Shown here one piece after another: positions 1-6,133 of a stretch of DNA of 6,135 nucleotides (position 1 is the first letter of the stretch; every line of letters starts with the position of its first letter). Origin of the DNA: ZC4RG30 sp040508085 (GTDB lineage Bacteria; Pseudomonadota; Gammaproteobacteria; Steroidobacterales; Steroidobacteraceae); assembly GCA_040508085.1 (NCBI GenBank), contig JBEVNO010000071.1, positions 1 to 6,135 of the forward strand. Reading direction: 5' to 3'. Below the pieces are notes generated by a model, which saw only the letters and a program-made list of their open reading frames with translations, did not search any database and was not told the origin of the DNA. The position numbers were made by a program, and so were the translations under genes.

Positions 1-912
1 GTCCATCGGAATGCCATCCCATTTGTTGATGGCCAGCAGCAACGCGCGACCCTTCTGCAGCGCGAGGCCCAGCACCGAGGCATCCTGCTCGGCGATGCCG
101 GCATGGGCGTCGAGCACCAGCACCACCACATGCGCGGCGGCGATGGCCTGCAGCGTGCGCGCGACGCTGGCGCGCTCCACCGCATCCTCCACGCGGGCGC
201 GGCGCCGCACGCCGGCGGTGTCGATCAGGGTGAAGCGGCGTCCGTCGCGTTCGAAGGGCACGAAGATGGAATCGCGCGTGGTGCCGGGAAGATCGGTGGC
301 GATCACGCGCTCCTCGCCGATCAGGCGGTTCACCAGCGTGGATTTGCCCACGTTGGGACGGCCGATGACCGCGATGCGGATGGAATCATCGTCGCCATCG
401 CCGGCTTCGCCCGGCATGGCCTCCAGGCCTTCCAGCGCGCGGGCCAGCAGCTTCTCGCAGCCCTGCCCGTTCAGCGCGGCAATGGTCTGCACCTCGCTGA
501 AACCCAAGCGGTGGAAATCCGCGGAGATCACGCCCGGGTCGCGGCCTTCGGCCTTGTTGACTGCGAGCACCACCGGCTTGCCGGAACGGCGCAGCAGGCG
601 CGCCACTTCCTGGTCGTCCTTGGTGACGCCGGAGCGGCCGTCCACCAGCAGCACCAGCCGGTCGGCCTCGGCAATGGCGCGCTCGGTCTGCGCGCGCATC
701 TGCTGCTCGACGGTGGACTGCGGGCTGAGCACCACGCCGCCGGTATCCACCACCACGCAGGGGATCTCGCCGTAACGGCTGTAGCCATACTGCCGGTCGC
801 GGGTGACGCCGGGCACGTCCGCGACGATGGCGTCGCGCGTGCCGGTCAGCGTGTTGAACAGGGTGGATTTGCCCACGTTGGGCCGACCCACCAGGGCGAC
901 GATCGGCAACAT
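1..912 (-). CDS. der: Ribosome biogenesis GTPase Der (EngA), 3' end cut off by the window
   Basis: Der is an essential double-GTPase needed for maturation of the 50S ribosomal subunit; it acts in the cytoplasm on pre-50S particles. The first 304 codons are present. The first G domain shows the P-loop GRPNVGKS at residues 9-16, the switch GVTRDR around 35-40, DTGG at 56-59, NKAE at 119-122 (family norm NKxD) and AALNG near 145 as G5. After a short acidic linker (about 165-178), the second G domain repeats GRPNVGKS at 184-191, GTTRDS near 209-214, DTAG at 231-234 and NKWD at 296-299. The C-terminal KH-like domain, and the rest of a protein that is usually about 450-500 residues, lie beyond base 1. 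The ATG at 912 gives an N-terminus (MLPIVALVGRPNVGKS) that aligns with E. coli Der without gap. It sits 10 bases after the bamB stop and has no clear Shine-Dalgarno sequence, so coupling to bamB is likely. Identification is near certain. Confidence 0.97.
   Translation of the reverse strand, partial: MLPIVALVGRPNVGKSTLFNTLTGTRDAIVADVPGVTRDRQYGYSRYGEIPCVVVDTGGVVLSPQSTVEQQMRAQTERAIAEADRLVLLVDGRSGVTKDDQEVARLLRRSGKPVVLAVNKAEGRDPGVISADFHRLGFSEVQTIAALNGQGCEKLLARALEGLEAMPGEAGDGDDDSIRIAVIGRPNVGKSTLVNRLIGEERVIATDLPGTTRDSIFVPFERDGRRFTLIDTAGVRRRARVEDAVERASVARTLQAIAAAHVVVLVLDAHAGIAEQDASVLGLALQKGRALLLAINKWDGIPMD
338..357. repeat. 20-base exact direct repeat, copy 1 (P-loop of second Der G domain)
   Basis: The 20 bases gtggatttgcccacgttggg occur here and again at 863-882 in the same orientation. 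Both copies encode the PNVGKST core of the Walker A loop in the two GTPase domains of Der. They reflect the ancient domain duplication together with identical codon choice, not a mobile repeat. Confidence 0.85.
863..882. repeat. 20-base exact direct repeat, copy 2 (P-loop of first Der G domain)
   Basis: This is the second copy of the 20-base identity described at 338-357, in the same orientation and the same codon phase, 525 bases away. The flanking bases differ, so the identity ends sharply at the motif. Confidence 0.85.
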
Positions 913-922
913 GGGCGCAGGC

Positions 923-2092
923 TCAGTCTTTCTTGGCGGTTGTAGTCGGCGTGGCGCGCAGCGCGGCAATCTTGCCGTCCGCGTCCATCATGACCAGCAG
1001 GTCGCCGCTGACCAGCGGCGCGGTCGACACGCGCGCGCCCAGCGGATGCGTGCGCGCGGCCAGCTCGCCGTTGGTCGAATCGAAGAAATGCACATAACCG
1101 TCGAGATCGCCCACGGCCACCAGCGTGCCGAGCACGGCGGGCGCCGACAGGCGGCGGCGCACCAGCACCTGCTGGTTCCAGATCTCGATGCCGGAGCGGC
1201 GGCCGATCTTGACCAGCCCGCCATCGGAGGTGGAGACGTAATAGCCCTCGGCATCCAGCGCCGCGCCGCTGTAGCTCGACAGGTCGCGCGACCACTGCAC
1301 CTGGCCGGTCTCGCGATCGATGCGCGCGGCCTTGCCCTGGAAGGTCACGGCGAAGATGTCGTTGTCCGCGGCGAGCACGCCGGCGTCCACGTCGACCAGG
1401 CGCTGCAGCTCGGTGCGGCCGCTGGGCGGCGCGACGCTCACATCCCACACCGTGGCGCCATCGGCCAGCGACAGCGCCATGACGCGGCCATTGTCGAAAC
1501 CGGAGAGGGCCAGATCCCCCGCGAGGGTGGGTGCGGTGGTGCCACGCAGTGACAGGCGCGGCACCTGCTGCTCGGCGCTCCAGGCCTGCGAGCCATCGGC
1601 GGTATTCAGCGCGATGACGCGGCCATCGACGGTGCGCACCAGCACCAGCTGCGGGCCCACCGCTGGCGCGGCCAGGATCTCGCTGTTGATCTGCGCCTTC
1701 CATTTCTGCTCGCCGCTGGCGGCATCCAGCGCCACCACGGCGCCGTAGCTGGCACCCACCACCACCAGGCCCGCGCCGACGCCGGGGCCGCCGCTGAGCT
1801 TGAGCTTGGTGTCCTTGCGCCACAGGCTCTTGCCGTTGGCGCGGTTCAGTGCGACGACGTCGCCATCGCGGCCGGCGGCGTAGATGGCATCACCGGCGGT
1901 CGCGAGCCCCAGGCCCAGCCGCAGCTTGGGCGCGCCGCCTCCCGCGTTGGCTGTCCAGACGCGCTCGATCTTGGCCGTGGCGCGGAACTCGGTGAGTTCG
2001 GCCGGCTGCTCGGCCTTGTCCTTCTTGCTGCAGCCGGCGAGCAGCGCCAGCGCCGCAACGGCCAGCAGCGGCCAGGGTTTCACGTTCTTCAT
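923..2092 (-). CDS. bamB: Outer-membrane protein assembly lipoprotein BamB
   Basis: BamB is the beta-propeller lipoprotein of the BAM complex, which folds beta-barrel proteins into the outer membrane; it binds BamA on the periplasmic side. The 389-residue product (E. coli BamB is 392) starts with a lipoprotein signal, KNVKPW then a hydrophobic stretch at 8-19 and lipobox LAGC, with Cys21 as the lipidated residue. Ser at +2 favours export to the outer membrane. The mature part is a series of PQQ-type propeller repeats, visible as regularly spaced blade-end tryptophans at 46, 91, 131, 171, 216, 267 and 305, mostly preceded by 'ALN..(N/D)G' turns. The loop LSLRG at 180-184 and the DVD at 234-236 match the E. 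coli positions (L192/L194/R195 and D246/D248) reported to contact BamA. The ATG overlaps the yfgM stop as ATGA, with a GGAG 11 bases upstream. Identification is very secure from sequence and from position between yfgM and der. Confidence 0.97.
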   Translation of the reverse strand: MKNVKPWPLLAVAALALLAGCSKKDKAEQPAELTEFRATAKIERVWTANAGGGAPKLRLGLGLATAGDAIYAAGRDGDVVALNRANGKSLWRKDTKLKLSGGPGVGAGLVVVGASYGAVVALDAASGEQKWKAQINSEILAAPAVGPQLVLVRTVDGRVIALNTADGSQAWSAEQQVPRLSLRGTTAPTLAGDLALSGFDNGRVMALSLADGATVWDVSVAPPSGRTELQRLVDVDAGVLAADNDIFAVTFQGKAARIDRETGQVQWSRDLSSYSGAALDAEGYYVSTSDGGLVKIGRRSGIEIWNQQVLVRRRLSAPAVLGTLVAVGDLDGYVHFFDSTNGELAARTHPLGARVSTAPLVSGDLLVMMDADGKIAALRATPTTTAKKD

Positions 2093-2781
2093 TTGGCCGG
2101 GGTCTCCGTGGTGGCCGGTGCCGGCGCCGCAGCTGCCGCAGCCGGCGTACCACTCTTCAGGTCGGCAATCTTCAGGTCGAGCAATTCCGCGACTCCGGTG
2201 TCGCCGCCCGGCGCGAGCTTGGCGCGCGCGCTTTCGTATTCCTTCAAGGCGCCGGCATGGTCGCCCTTGGCGAACAGCAGGTCGCCGCGGATCTCCAGCC
2301 GGGCGGCCTCGTGGACGCCCAGATCCTTGGTGCCGAGCGTTGCCAGTGCCTTGTCGTACTGCCCCTGTGCGGCTTCAACGCGGGCCAGGCGCAGCTGCGC
2401 GATGGGCCGCAGCTTCTCATCGACCGCCGTGGTGGCCACGCGCTGCAGCCGCTCGATGGCCTTGTCCAGCTGGTTGGTGGCGACGAAGGCGCGCACGGAC
2501 ATCAGATCGGCCGCGCCCACATAGGGCGACTTCGGATGCTCGCTGCGCAGCACCTCGATGAGCGCCAGTGCTTCGGTGGGCTTGTTCTCGTCGAAGGTGT
2601 TGAGGATCTTCTCGTAGGTGGCGCTGGCGGCCAGGGCATCCTTGTCAGCGCGATCCTGCCACCACTTCCAGCCGAACCAGGCCACCAGCAGCAGGGCGAC
2701 CATGATCAGCACGGCCGGCACATTGGTGCGCAGCCAATGCTTGAGCTTTTCCCACTGTTCTTCTTCGGAAAGCAGTTCCAC
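2089..2781 (-). CDS. yfgM: YfgM-type membrane-anchored TPR protein, translocon-associated
   Basis: This 230-residue protein is an inner-membrane protein with a periplasmic TPR domain. E. coli YfgM (206 residues) associates with SecYEG and the chaperone PpiD and helps pass secreted proteins on to the periplasmic chaperone network. Visible here are a short acidic/basic cytoplasmic N-terminus (1-20), one membrane segment at about 21-41 rich in aromatics (ending FGWKWWQ), and helical repeat sequence from about 48 to 205, including 'AQLRLARVEAAQGQYDKALA' and 'GDLLFAKGDHAGALKEYESA' as TPR-like pairs. The C-terminus (214-230) is a low-complexity Ala/Pro/Thr tail, probably disordered. The start is a GTG at 2781 with a strong AAGGGG eight bases upstream that overlaps the hisS stop; it gives an N-terminus of the normal length. 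The stop overlaps the bamB start. Partner and function are inferred from the family. Confidence 0.92.
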   Translation of the reverse strand: MELLSEEEQWEKLKHWLRTNVPAVLIMVALLLVAWFGWKWWQDRADKDALAASATYEKILNTFDENKPTEALALIEVLRSEHPKSPYVGAADLMSVRAFVATNQLDKAIERLQRVATTAVDEKLRPIAQLRLARVEAAQGQYDKALATLGTKDLGVHEAARLEIRGDLLFAKGDHAGALKEYESARAKLAPGGDTGVAELLDLKIADLKSGTPAAAAAAPAPATTETPAK

Positions 2782-2796
2782 GATCGCTACCCCTTC
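2781..2796 (-). promoter_or_regulatory. Ribosome-binding site of yfgM
   Basis: AAGGGG at 2795-2790 on the minus strand begins with the last base of the hisS TGA stop (2797-2795) and lies eight bases before the GTG at 2781. It is the clearest Shine-Dalgarno sequence in the window. It supports GTG initiation of yfgM and suggests that ribosomes finishing hisS can reinitiate there. Confidence 0.65.
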
Positions 2797-4078
2797 AATC
2801 CAGCTTGTTCAACAGTTCAGGAATGCGCGCCGCAAGCTCGGCCAGCGGGACTTCCGCCTGTGCCTGCTCCTGCCGCAGTGGCTTGAGCGCGGCGGCGCCG
2901 CGTTCGAGCTCGTTGTCACCCAGTACCAATGCCAGGCGCGCACCGCTGCGGTCGGCACGGCGGAACTGCGCCTTGAAATTGCCGCCGCCCTGGTTCATCT
3001 CGAACGCCAGCTGCGGCAGTTCATCGCGCAGCCGCTCGACCAGCGCGAGCCCAGCGCGGGTGGCGCGCTCGCCGTTGGCGATGACATACACATCGGCGCC
3101 CTTGCGCGGCGCGGCGCTGCCGACCTGCTGCACCAGTTCCACCACGCGTTCGACGCCCATGGCAAAACCCACTGCGGGCGTGGCCTCGCCGCCCAGCTGC
3201 GGGATCAGGCCGTCGTAACGGCCGCCGGAGCAGATGGCATCCTGCGAGCCCAGCGCATCGGTGACCCACTCGAACACGGTGCGCGAATAGTAGTCGAGCC
3301 CGCGCACCAGCCGCGGCTCCACGATGTACTCGATGCCCATGGCGGTGAGCGCGGCGCACAGGCCGTCGAAATGGTCGCGCGACTCGGCGTCCAGATGCTC
3401 GGTGAGCAGCGGCGCGCCACTGACCACGGCCTGCATGGCGGGGTTCTTGGTGTCGAGGATGCGCAGCGGATTGCCGCCCAGCCGCCGCTGGCTGTCGGCA
3501 TCCAGCGCCGCCGCATGTTGGTTGAAGTAAGTCACGAGCTTCTCGCGGTATACACGGCGCGAGTCGGGTGTGCCCAGTGAATTCAGCTTCAGCTTCACGC
3601 GGCTGATGCCCAGCTGCTTCCACAGCCGTGCGCACATGGCGATGAGCTCGACATCGATATCAGGGCCGGCAAAGCCGATGGCCTCGACGCTGAACTGGTG
3701 GAACTGCCGGTAGCGGCCCTTCTGGGGGCGCTCGTGGCGGAACATCGGGCCCATCGTCCACAGCTTCAGCCGCGCGCCGCGCAGCAGCCCATTGGTGATG
3801 GCCGCGCGCGCCACGCCGGCCGTGGCCTCGGGGCGCAGCGTGAGCCATTCACCGCCGGAATCCTGGAAGGTGTACATCTCCTTTTCCACGATGTCGGTGA
3901 ATTCGCCGATGGCGCGCTTGAAGAGCCCGGTCTGCTCCACCACCGGCACGCGCATTTCCTCATAGCCATAGGCGGAGTAGAGCTCGCGCGTCACGCGCTC
4001 CACGTGCTGCCAGGCGCCGATATCGGCGGGCAGCACATCGTTCATGCCGCGTACGGCGGCCACCTGTTGCCCGCTCAA
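2795..4078 (-). CDS. hisS: Histidine--tRNA ligase
   Basis: HisS charges tRNA(His) with histidine using ATP; it is a homodimeric class II synthetase in the cytoplasm. With the start used here the product is 427 residues (E. coli 424). Class II motif 2 appears as FRHERPQKGRYRQFHQ starting near residue 113. The histidine-specific loop LVRGLDYY lies at 257-264, GGRYDGL at 285-291, and motif 3 with its arginine (GFAMGVER) at 304-311. TLRPE near 80 belongs to the active site. The anticodon-binding domain runs from about 327 to the end and includes NQGGGNFKAQFRRAD. Start choice: a TTG at 4078 gives MSGQQVAAVRGMND, close in length to E. coli MAKNIQAIRGMND; it overlaps the rodZ stop as TTGA and has GGGAG 10 bases upstream. 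An in-frame GTG at 4102 would add eight residues but lacks a ribosome-binding site and would overlap rodZ by 28 bases. Identification is certain; the start is likely but not proven. Confidence 0.96.
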   Translation of the reverse strand: MSGQQVAAVRGMNDVLPADIGAWQHVERVTRELYSAYGYEEMRVPVVEQTGLFKRAIGEFTDIVEKEMYTFQDSGGEWLTLRPEATAGVARAAITNGLLRGARLKLWTMGPMFRHERPQKGRYRQFHQFSVEAIGFAGPDIDVELIAMCARLWKQLGISRVKLKLNSLGTPDSRRVYREKLVTYFNQHAAALDADSQRRLGGNPLRILDTKNPAMQAVVSGAPLLTEHLDAESRDHFDGLCAALTAMGIEYIVEPRLVRGLDYYSRTVFEWVTDALGSQDAICSGGRYDGLIPQLGGEATPAVGFAMGVERVVELVQQVGSAAPRKGADVYVIANGERATRAGLALVERLRDELPQLAFEMNQGGGNFKAQFRRADRSGARLALVLGDNELERGAAALKPLRQEQAQAEVPLAELAARIPELLNKLD

Positions 4079-4464
4079 ACCGAGTTCACTCCCATCGCCC
4101 ACCAGATCACCACGATTGCGATCAGCGCCAGCGCACCTGCCACCAGCGGCCAGCGGCGCCGCGAACTGGCGTGCGGCCTGCCGGTGAAGCGCGGCACCGC
4201 GGTGAGATCGGGCGGCACCGAGGCTTCCTGCAGGGTCTTGTAGCGGCCCGTGACCTCATCCAGCGGCTCGCCGAGGTAGTCGGCGTAGTGCCGCAGGTAG
4301 CCGCGCGCGAATACTGGTGCGCCCAGCGCGAAGAAACGGCCGGATTCCAGCGCCTCGATCACCGCGCGATCCACATGCATGCTTTCGGCGGCCTGCGCGA
4401 CGCCCACGCCCAGCCGCTCGCGTGCAGCCCGCAGCTGCTCGCCGATGGCGACCGCGTCACTCAT
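4075..4464 (-). CDS. rodZ: Short RodZ-type protein: cytoplasmic HTH domain plus one membrane segment
   Basis: RodZ links the MreB actin filaments to the inner membrane and supports rod shape. The 129-residue product has the RodZ-type Xre helix-turn-helix at about 5-75. It begins IGEQLRAARERLGVGVAQAAE, continues VIEALESGRF, and then has the family-typical LGAPVFARGYLRHYADYLG at 47-65 (E. coli has FLRGYIRSYARLV there). A basic stretch (SRRRW, 101-105) precedes one membrane helix at about 106-124, giving an N-in orientation. Only about five residues (GVNSV) follow. E. coli RodZ has 337 residues with a long linker and a periplasmic beta domain, all absent here. No frameshift remnant is visible, because hisS begins exactly at the stop. 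The ATG overlaps the pilW stop as ATGA, with only a weak purine signal upstream. The position next to pilW and hisS supports orthology with rodZ. Whether this short form performs the full RodZ role, or is better called a generic HTH membrane protein, is open. Confidence 0.8.
   Translation of the reverse strand: MSDAVAIGEQLRAARERLGVGVAQAAESMHVDRAVIEALESGRFFALGAPVFARGYLRHYADYLGEPLDEVTGRYKTLQEASVPPDLTAVPRFTGRPHASSRRRWPLVAGALALIAIVVIWWAMGVNSV
4076..4093 (-). promoter_or_regulatory. Ribosome-binding site and TTG start that set the hisS 5' end
   Basis: On the minus strand, GGGAG at 4093-4089 lies 10 bases before a TTG at 4078-4076. The TTG shares bases with the TGA stop of the upstream rodZ-like gene (4077-4075), giving the same 4-base overlap geometry as the ATGA junctions elsewhere in this operon. 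This supports TTG as the hisS start over the in-frame GTG at 4102, which has no purine-rich element at a suitable distance. Confidence 0.6.
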
Positions 4465-5252
4465 GGGGTGGCCGTGCGTCCGCAGCTGGCCAGCACCTGC
4501 GCCAGCGAACTGGTCTGCGTGGAACTGGGGTAATCACGCCGCAGCAGGCGCGAATAGATTTCGGTGGCGCCACAATTGCCCTCGGCCACCGCCGCCCGCG
4601 CCGCCACCAGCAGCACATCGGGCGATTTGCGGCCGATGCCGAGGAATCTGTCGGCCGTGGCCCGAGCCTCCGCCGGCTTGCCCGTGCTGATCTGCACATC
4701 CGCCAGCTCCACCACCGCCGGAATGAAATCCGGCCGCAGCGACAGCGCCTTCTGCAGGTATGGCATGGCATCGCCGTGGCGCTTTTCCGAGCGCAGGCAC
4801 ACCGCGGCATTGGTGGCGGCGGCCCAGGGCGTGGGATACAGGGGATCGGCGATGACCTTGTCGTACAGCGGCATGGCGCGGTCCACATGGCCGTTGCGGC
4901 ACAGGAACACGGCATAGGTGTTGGTGACCTCAGGCTTGCCGGGCGCCAGGCGCATGGCCGTCTGGTAGTAGCGCTCGGCATCGGCGCTGTTGTTCAGCCG
5001 CTCGGCCAGGGACGCCAGGCCCCAGTACACCTCGTAGTTCTTCGGATCCTGCTTCTCGGCGCGCTCCAGCTTCTCTTTCGCCAGCGCGAGCTTGTTCTGC
5101 TGCATGTAGGCGATGCCGAGCTTCATGTTGGCGTTGGCGGCGCTGTTCTCGTCGATGGGGCGGCCATCGACGGTTTTCTGGCCGTTGCTGACGCAGCCGG
5201 CGAGCAGCGCCGCGGCCGTGGCCGCGAGCAGCAGGGTTGAGGGGCGCATCAT
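4461..5252 (-). CDS. pilW: Type IV pilus biogenesis/stability lipoprotein PilW (PilF), TPR pilotin
   Basis: PilW (PilF in Pseudomonas) is the outer-membrane TPR lipoprotein needed for localisation and multimerisation of the type IV pilus secretin PilQ. The 263-residue product begins with a lipoprotein signal: MMRPST, a hydrophobic run at 7-18, and lipobox LAGC with Cys20; Val at +2 fits outer-membrane sorting. Six TPR-like units can be read at about 41-72, 73-106, 107-140, 141-176, 177-210 and 211-244, which agrees with the six-TPR fold of the family. The clearest is 'YWGLASLAERLNNSADAERY'. Cys118 (FLCRNG) and Cys152 (AAVCLRS) occupy positions where many PilW/PilF proteins have a cysteine pair, likely a disulfide; Cys227 and Cys257 may form another. 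The start is the first of two tandem ATGs. It overlaps the rlmN stop as ATGA and has GGAG seven bases upstream. No other pilus gene lies nearby, which is normal for this locus. Confidence 0.92.
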   Translation of the reverse strand: MMRPSTLLLAATAAALLAGCVSNGQKTVDGRPIDENSAANANMKLGIAYMQQNKLALAKEKLERAEKQDPKNYEVYWGLASLAERLNNSADAERYYQTAMRLAPGKPEVTNTYAVFLCRNGHVDRAMPLYDKVIADPLYPTPWAAATNAAVCLRSEKRHGDAMPYLQKALSLRPDFIPAVVELADVQISTGKPAEARATADRFLGIGRKSPDVLLVAARAAVAEGNCGATEIYSRLLRRDYPSSTQTSSLAQVLASCGRTATP

Positions 5253-6133
5253 GCCCGCGCTCCGGCGCGCGGCGCGCGGGCCGGCCCCTGGGCTTCGACC
5301 ACCACCGGTACCGGGATGCGCTTGTCGCCCAGGCGCGAGGTGGTGCGATCGATCACCTTGCCGACCAGCTGGCCGCAGGCGGCGTCGATGTCATCCCCGC
5401 GGGTTCTGCGAATTGTTGCCATGACACCGCCCTTGAGCACCTGATCGAGGAAGGTCCGGATCGCCTCGGGACGCGAGCGACGGTATTGCGTGCCGGGGAA
5501 TGGATTGAAGGGAATGAGGTTGACCTTGGCCGGATGCCCCTTCAGCAGCCGCGCCAGCGCGCGCGCCTGGGCCGGCGAATCGTTGACCCCGTCGAGCATC
5601 ACATATTCGAAGGTGATGCTGCGGCCGTTCGCCTCGTCGATGTATTTCCAGCAGGCTTCCAGCAGCTCGGCGATGTTGTGCCGGCGGTTGATGGGGACCA
5701 GCTGGTTGCGCAGCTCGTCGTCCGGCGCATGCAGCGACACGGCGAGCGCGATGTTCGCTTCTTCAGCGAGCTTGTAGATCTGCGGCACCAGGCCGCTGGT
5801 GGAGAGCGTGAGGCGGCGACGCGAGAAATCCAGCCCGAGTTCATCGAGCAGGATGCGCATGGCAGGCACCACGTTGCGGAAATTGGCGAGTGGCTCGCCC
5901 ATGCCCATCAGCACCACATTGCTGATGATGCGGTTGTCGCCGGCCTTGAAGCCGAGCTCTTTCTGGGCCAGCAGCACCTGCCCGACGATCTCGGCGGTGC
6001 TCAGGTTGCGGTTGAAGCCCTGCTGCGCGGTGGAGCAGAAACTGCAGTCCATGGCGCAGCCGACCTGCGAGGAGATGCACAGCGTGGAACGGTCTGCCTC
6101 GGGGATGTAGACCATCTCGATGCCCTGGGCATC
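5249..6133 (-). CDS. rlmN: Dual-specificity RNA methyltransferase RlmN, 5' end cut off by the window
   Basis: RlmN is a cytoplasmic radical-SAM enzyme that methylates C2 of A2503 in 23S rRNA and of A37 in some tRNAs. The last 294 codons are visible; by comparison with E. coli RlmN about 100 N-terminal residues are missing beyond base 6135. The reading frame continues to the window edge (DAQGIEMVYIPEADRSTLC), so the ATG at 6115 is an internal methionine and not the start. Counting from the first visible residue, the Fe-S cluster cysteines form CAMDCSFC at 26-33, and Cys19 matches catalytic E. coli C118. GDDIDAACGQL contains Cys253, which matches C355, the residue that carries the methyl group in the mechanism. 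VVLMGMGEPLAN is the GGEP-like SAM-binding segment. The end is an Arg/Ala/Pro-rich tail (QGPARAPRAGARA) not seen in E. coli. The stop overlaps the pilW start by four bases. All catalytic residues are present. Confidence 0.97.
   Translation of the reverse strand, partial: DAQGIEMVYIPEADRSTLCISSQVGCAMDCSFCSTAQQGFNRNLSTAEIVGQVLLAQKELGFKAGDNRIISNVVLMGMGEPLANFRNVVPAMRILLDELGLDFSRRRLTLSTSGLVPQIYKLAEEANIALAVSLHAPDDELRNQLVPINRRHNIAELLEACWKYIDEANGRSITFEYVMLDGVNDSPAQARALARLLKGHPAKVNLIPFNPFPGTQYRRSRPEAIRTFLDQVLKGGVMATIRRTRGDDIDAACGQLVGKVIDRTTSRLGDKRIPVPVVVEAQGPARAPRAGARA
5250..5280 (-). promoter_or_regulatory. GC-rich hairpin around the pilW ribosome-binding site
   Basis: On the minus strand, CCCGCGC (5280-5274) is perfectly complementary to GCGCGGG (5260-5254), with a 13-base loop. 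The GGAG Shine-Dalgarno of pilW (5263-5260) sits at the loop/stem edge, and the ATG (5252) begins one base after the stem. Translating ribosomes finishing rlmN would melt it, so it could couple pilW translation to rlmN. The region is extremely GC-rich, so chance complementarity is a real alternative. Confidence 0.3.

Noticed and set aside
913..922. Possible terminator or promoter between bamB and der
   Set aside because: The gap is only 10 bases, with no inverted repeat plus T-run and no -35/-10 pair; the other gap (2782-2794) holds only the yfgM ribosome-binding site.
103..945. Long plus-strand open frame (280 codons) opposite der and the end of bamB, plus a second overlapping one at 11-775
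   Set aside because: It is antisense to a fully conserved Der sequence, is rich in His/Gly/Ala/Arg as expected from the reverse complement of GC-biased codons, and shows no recognisable domain or ribosome-binding site.
846..1823. 325-codon minus-strand open frame overlapping bamB in another phase
   Set aside because: bamB has the lipobox, propeller repeats and BamA-contact motif in its own phase; this frame is Arg/Gly-rich and runs into the der coding sequence out of phase.
2618..3580. 320-codon plus-strand open frame opposite yfgM and hisS
   Set aside because: It lies antisense across two well-identified genes and has no domain signature; long antisense frames are routine in DNA of this composition.
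4079..4102. Upstream GTG at 4102 as the hisS start
   Set aside because: It lacks a Shine-Dalgarno sequence, deepens the overlap with rodZ and adds residues not expected in the family; TTG at 4078 fits better.
4317..5240. 307-codon plus-strand open frame opposite rodZ and pilW
   Set aside because: Same reasoning: a shadow of conserved minus-strand genes, with low-complexity Arg/His/Gly content.
6113..6115. ATG at 6115 as the start of rlmN
   Set aside because: The frame stays open and homologous upstream to the window edge, and about 100 N-terminal residues of the family are missing, so this is an internal methionine.
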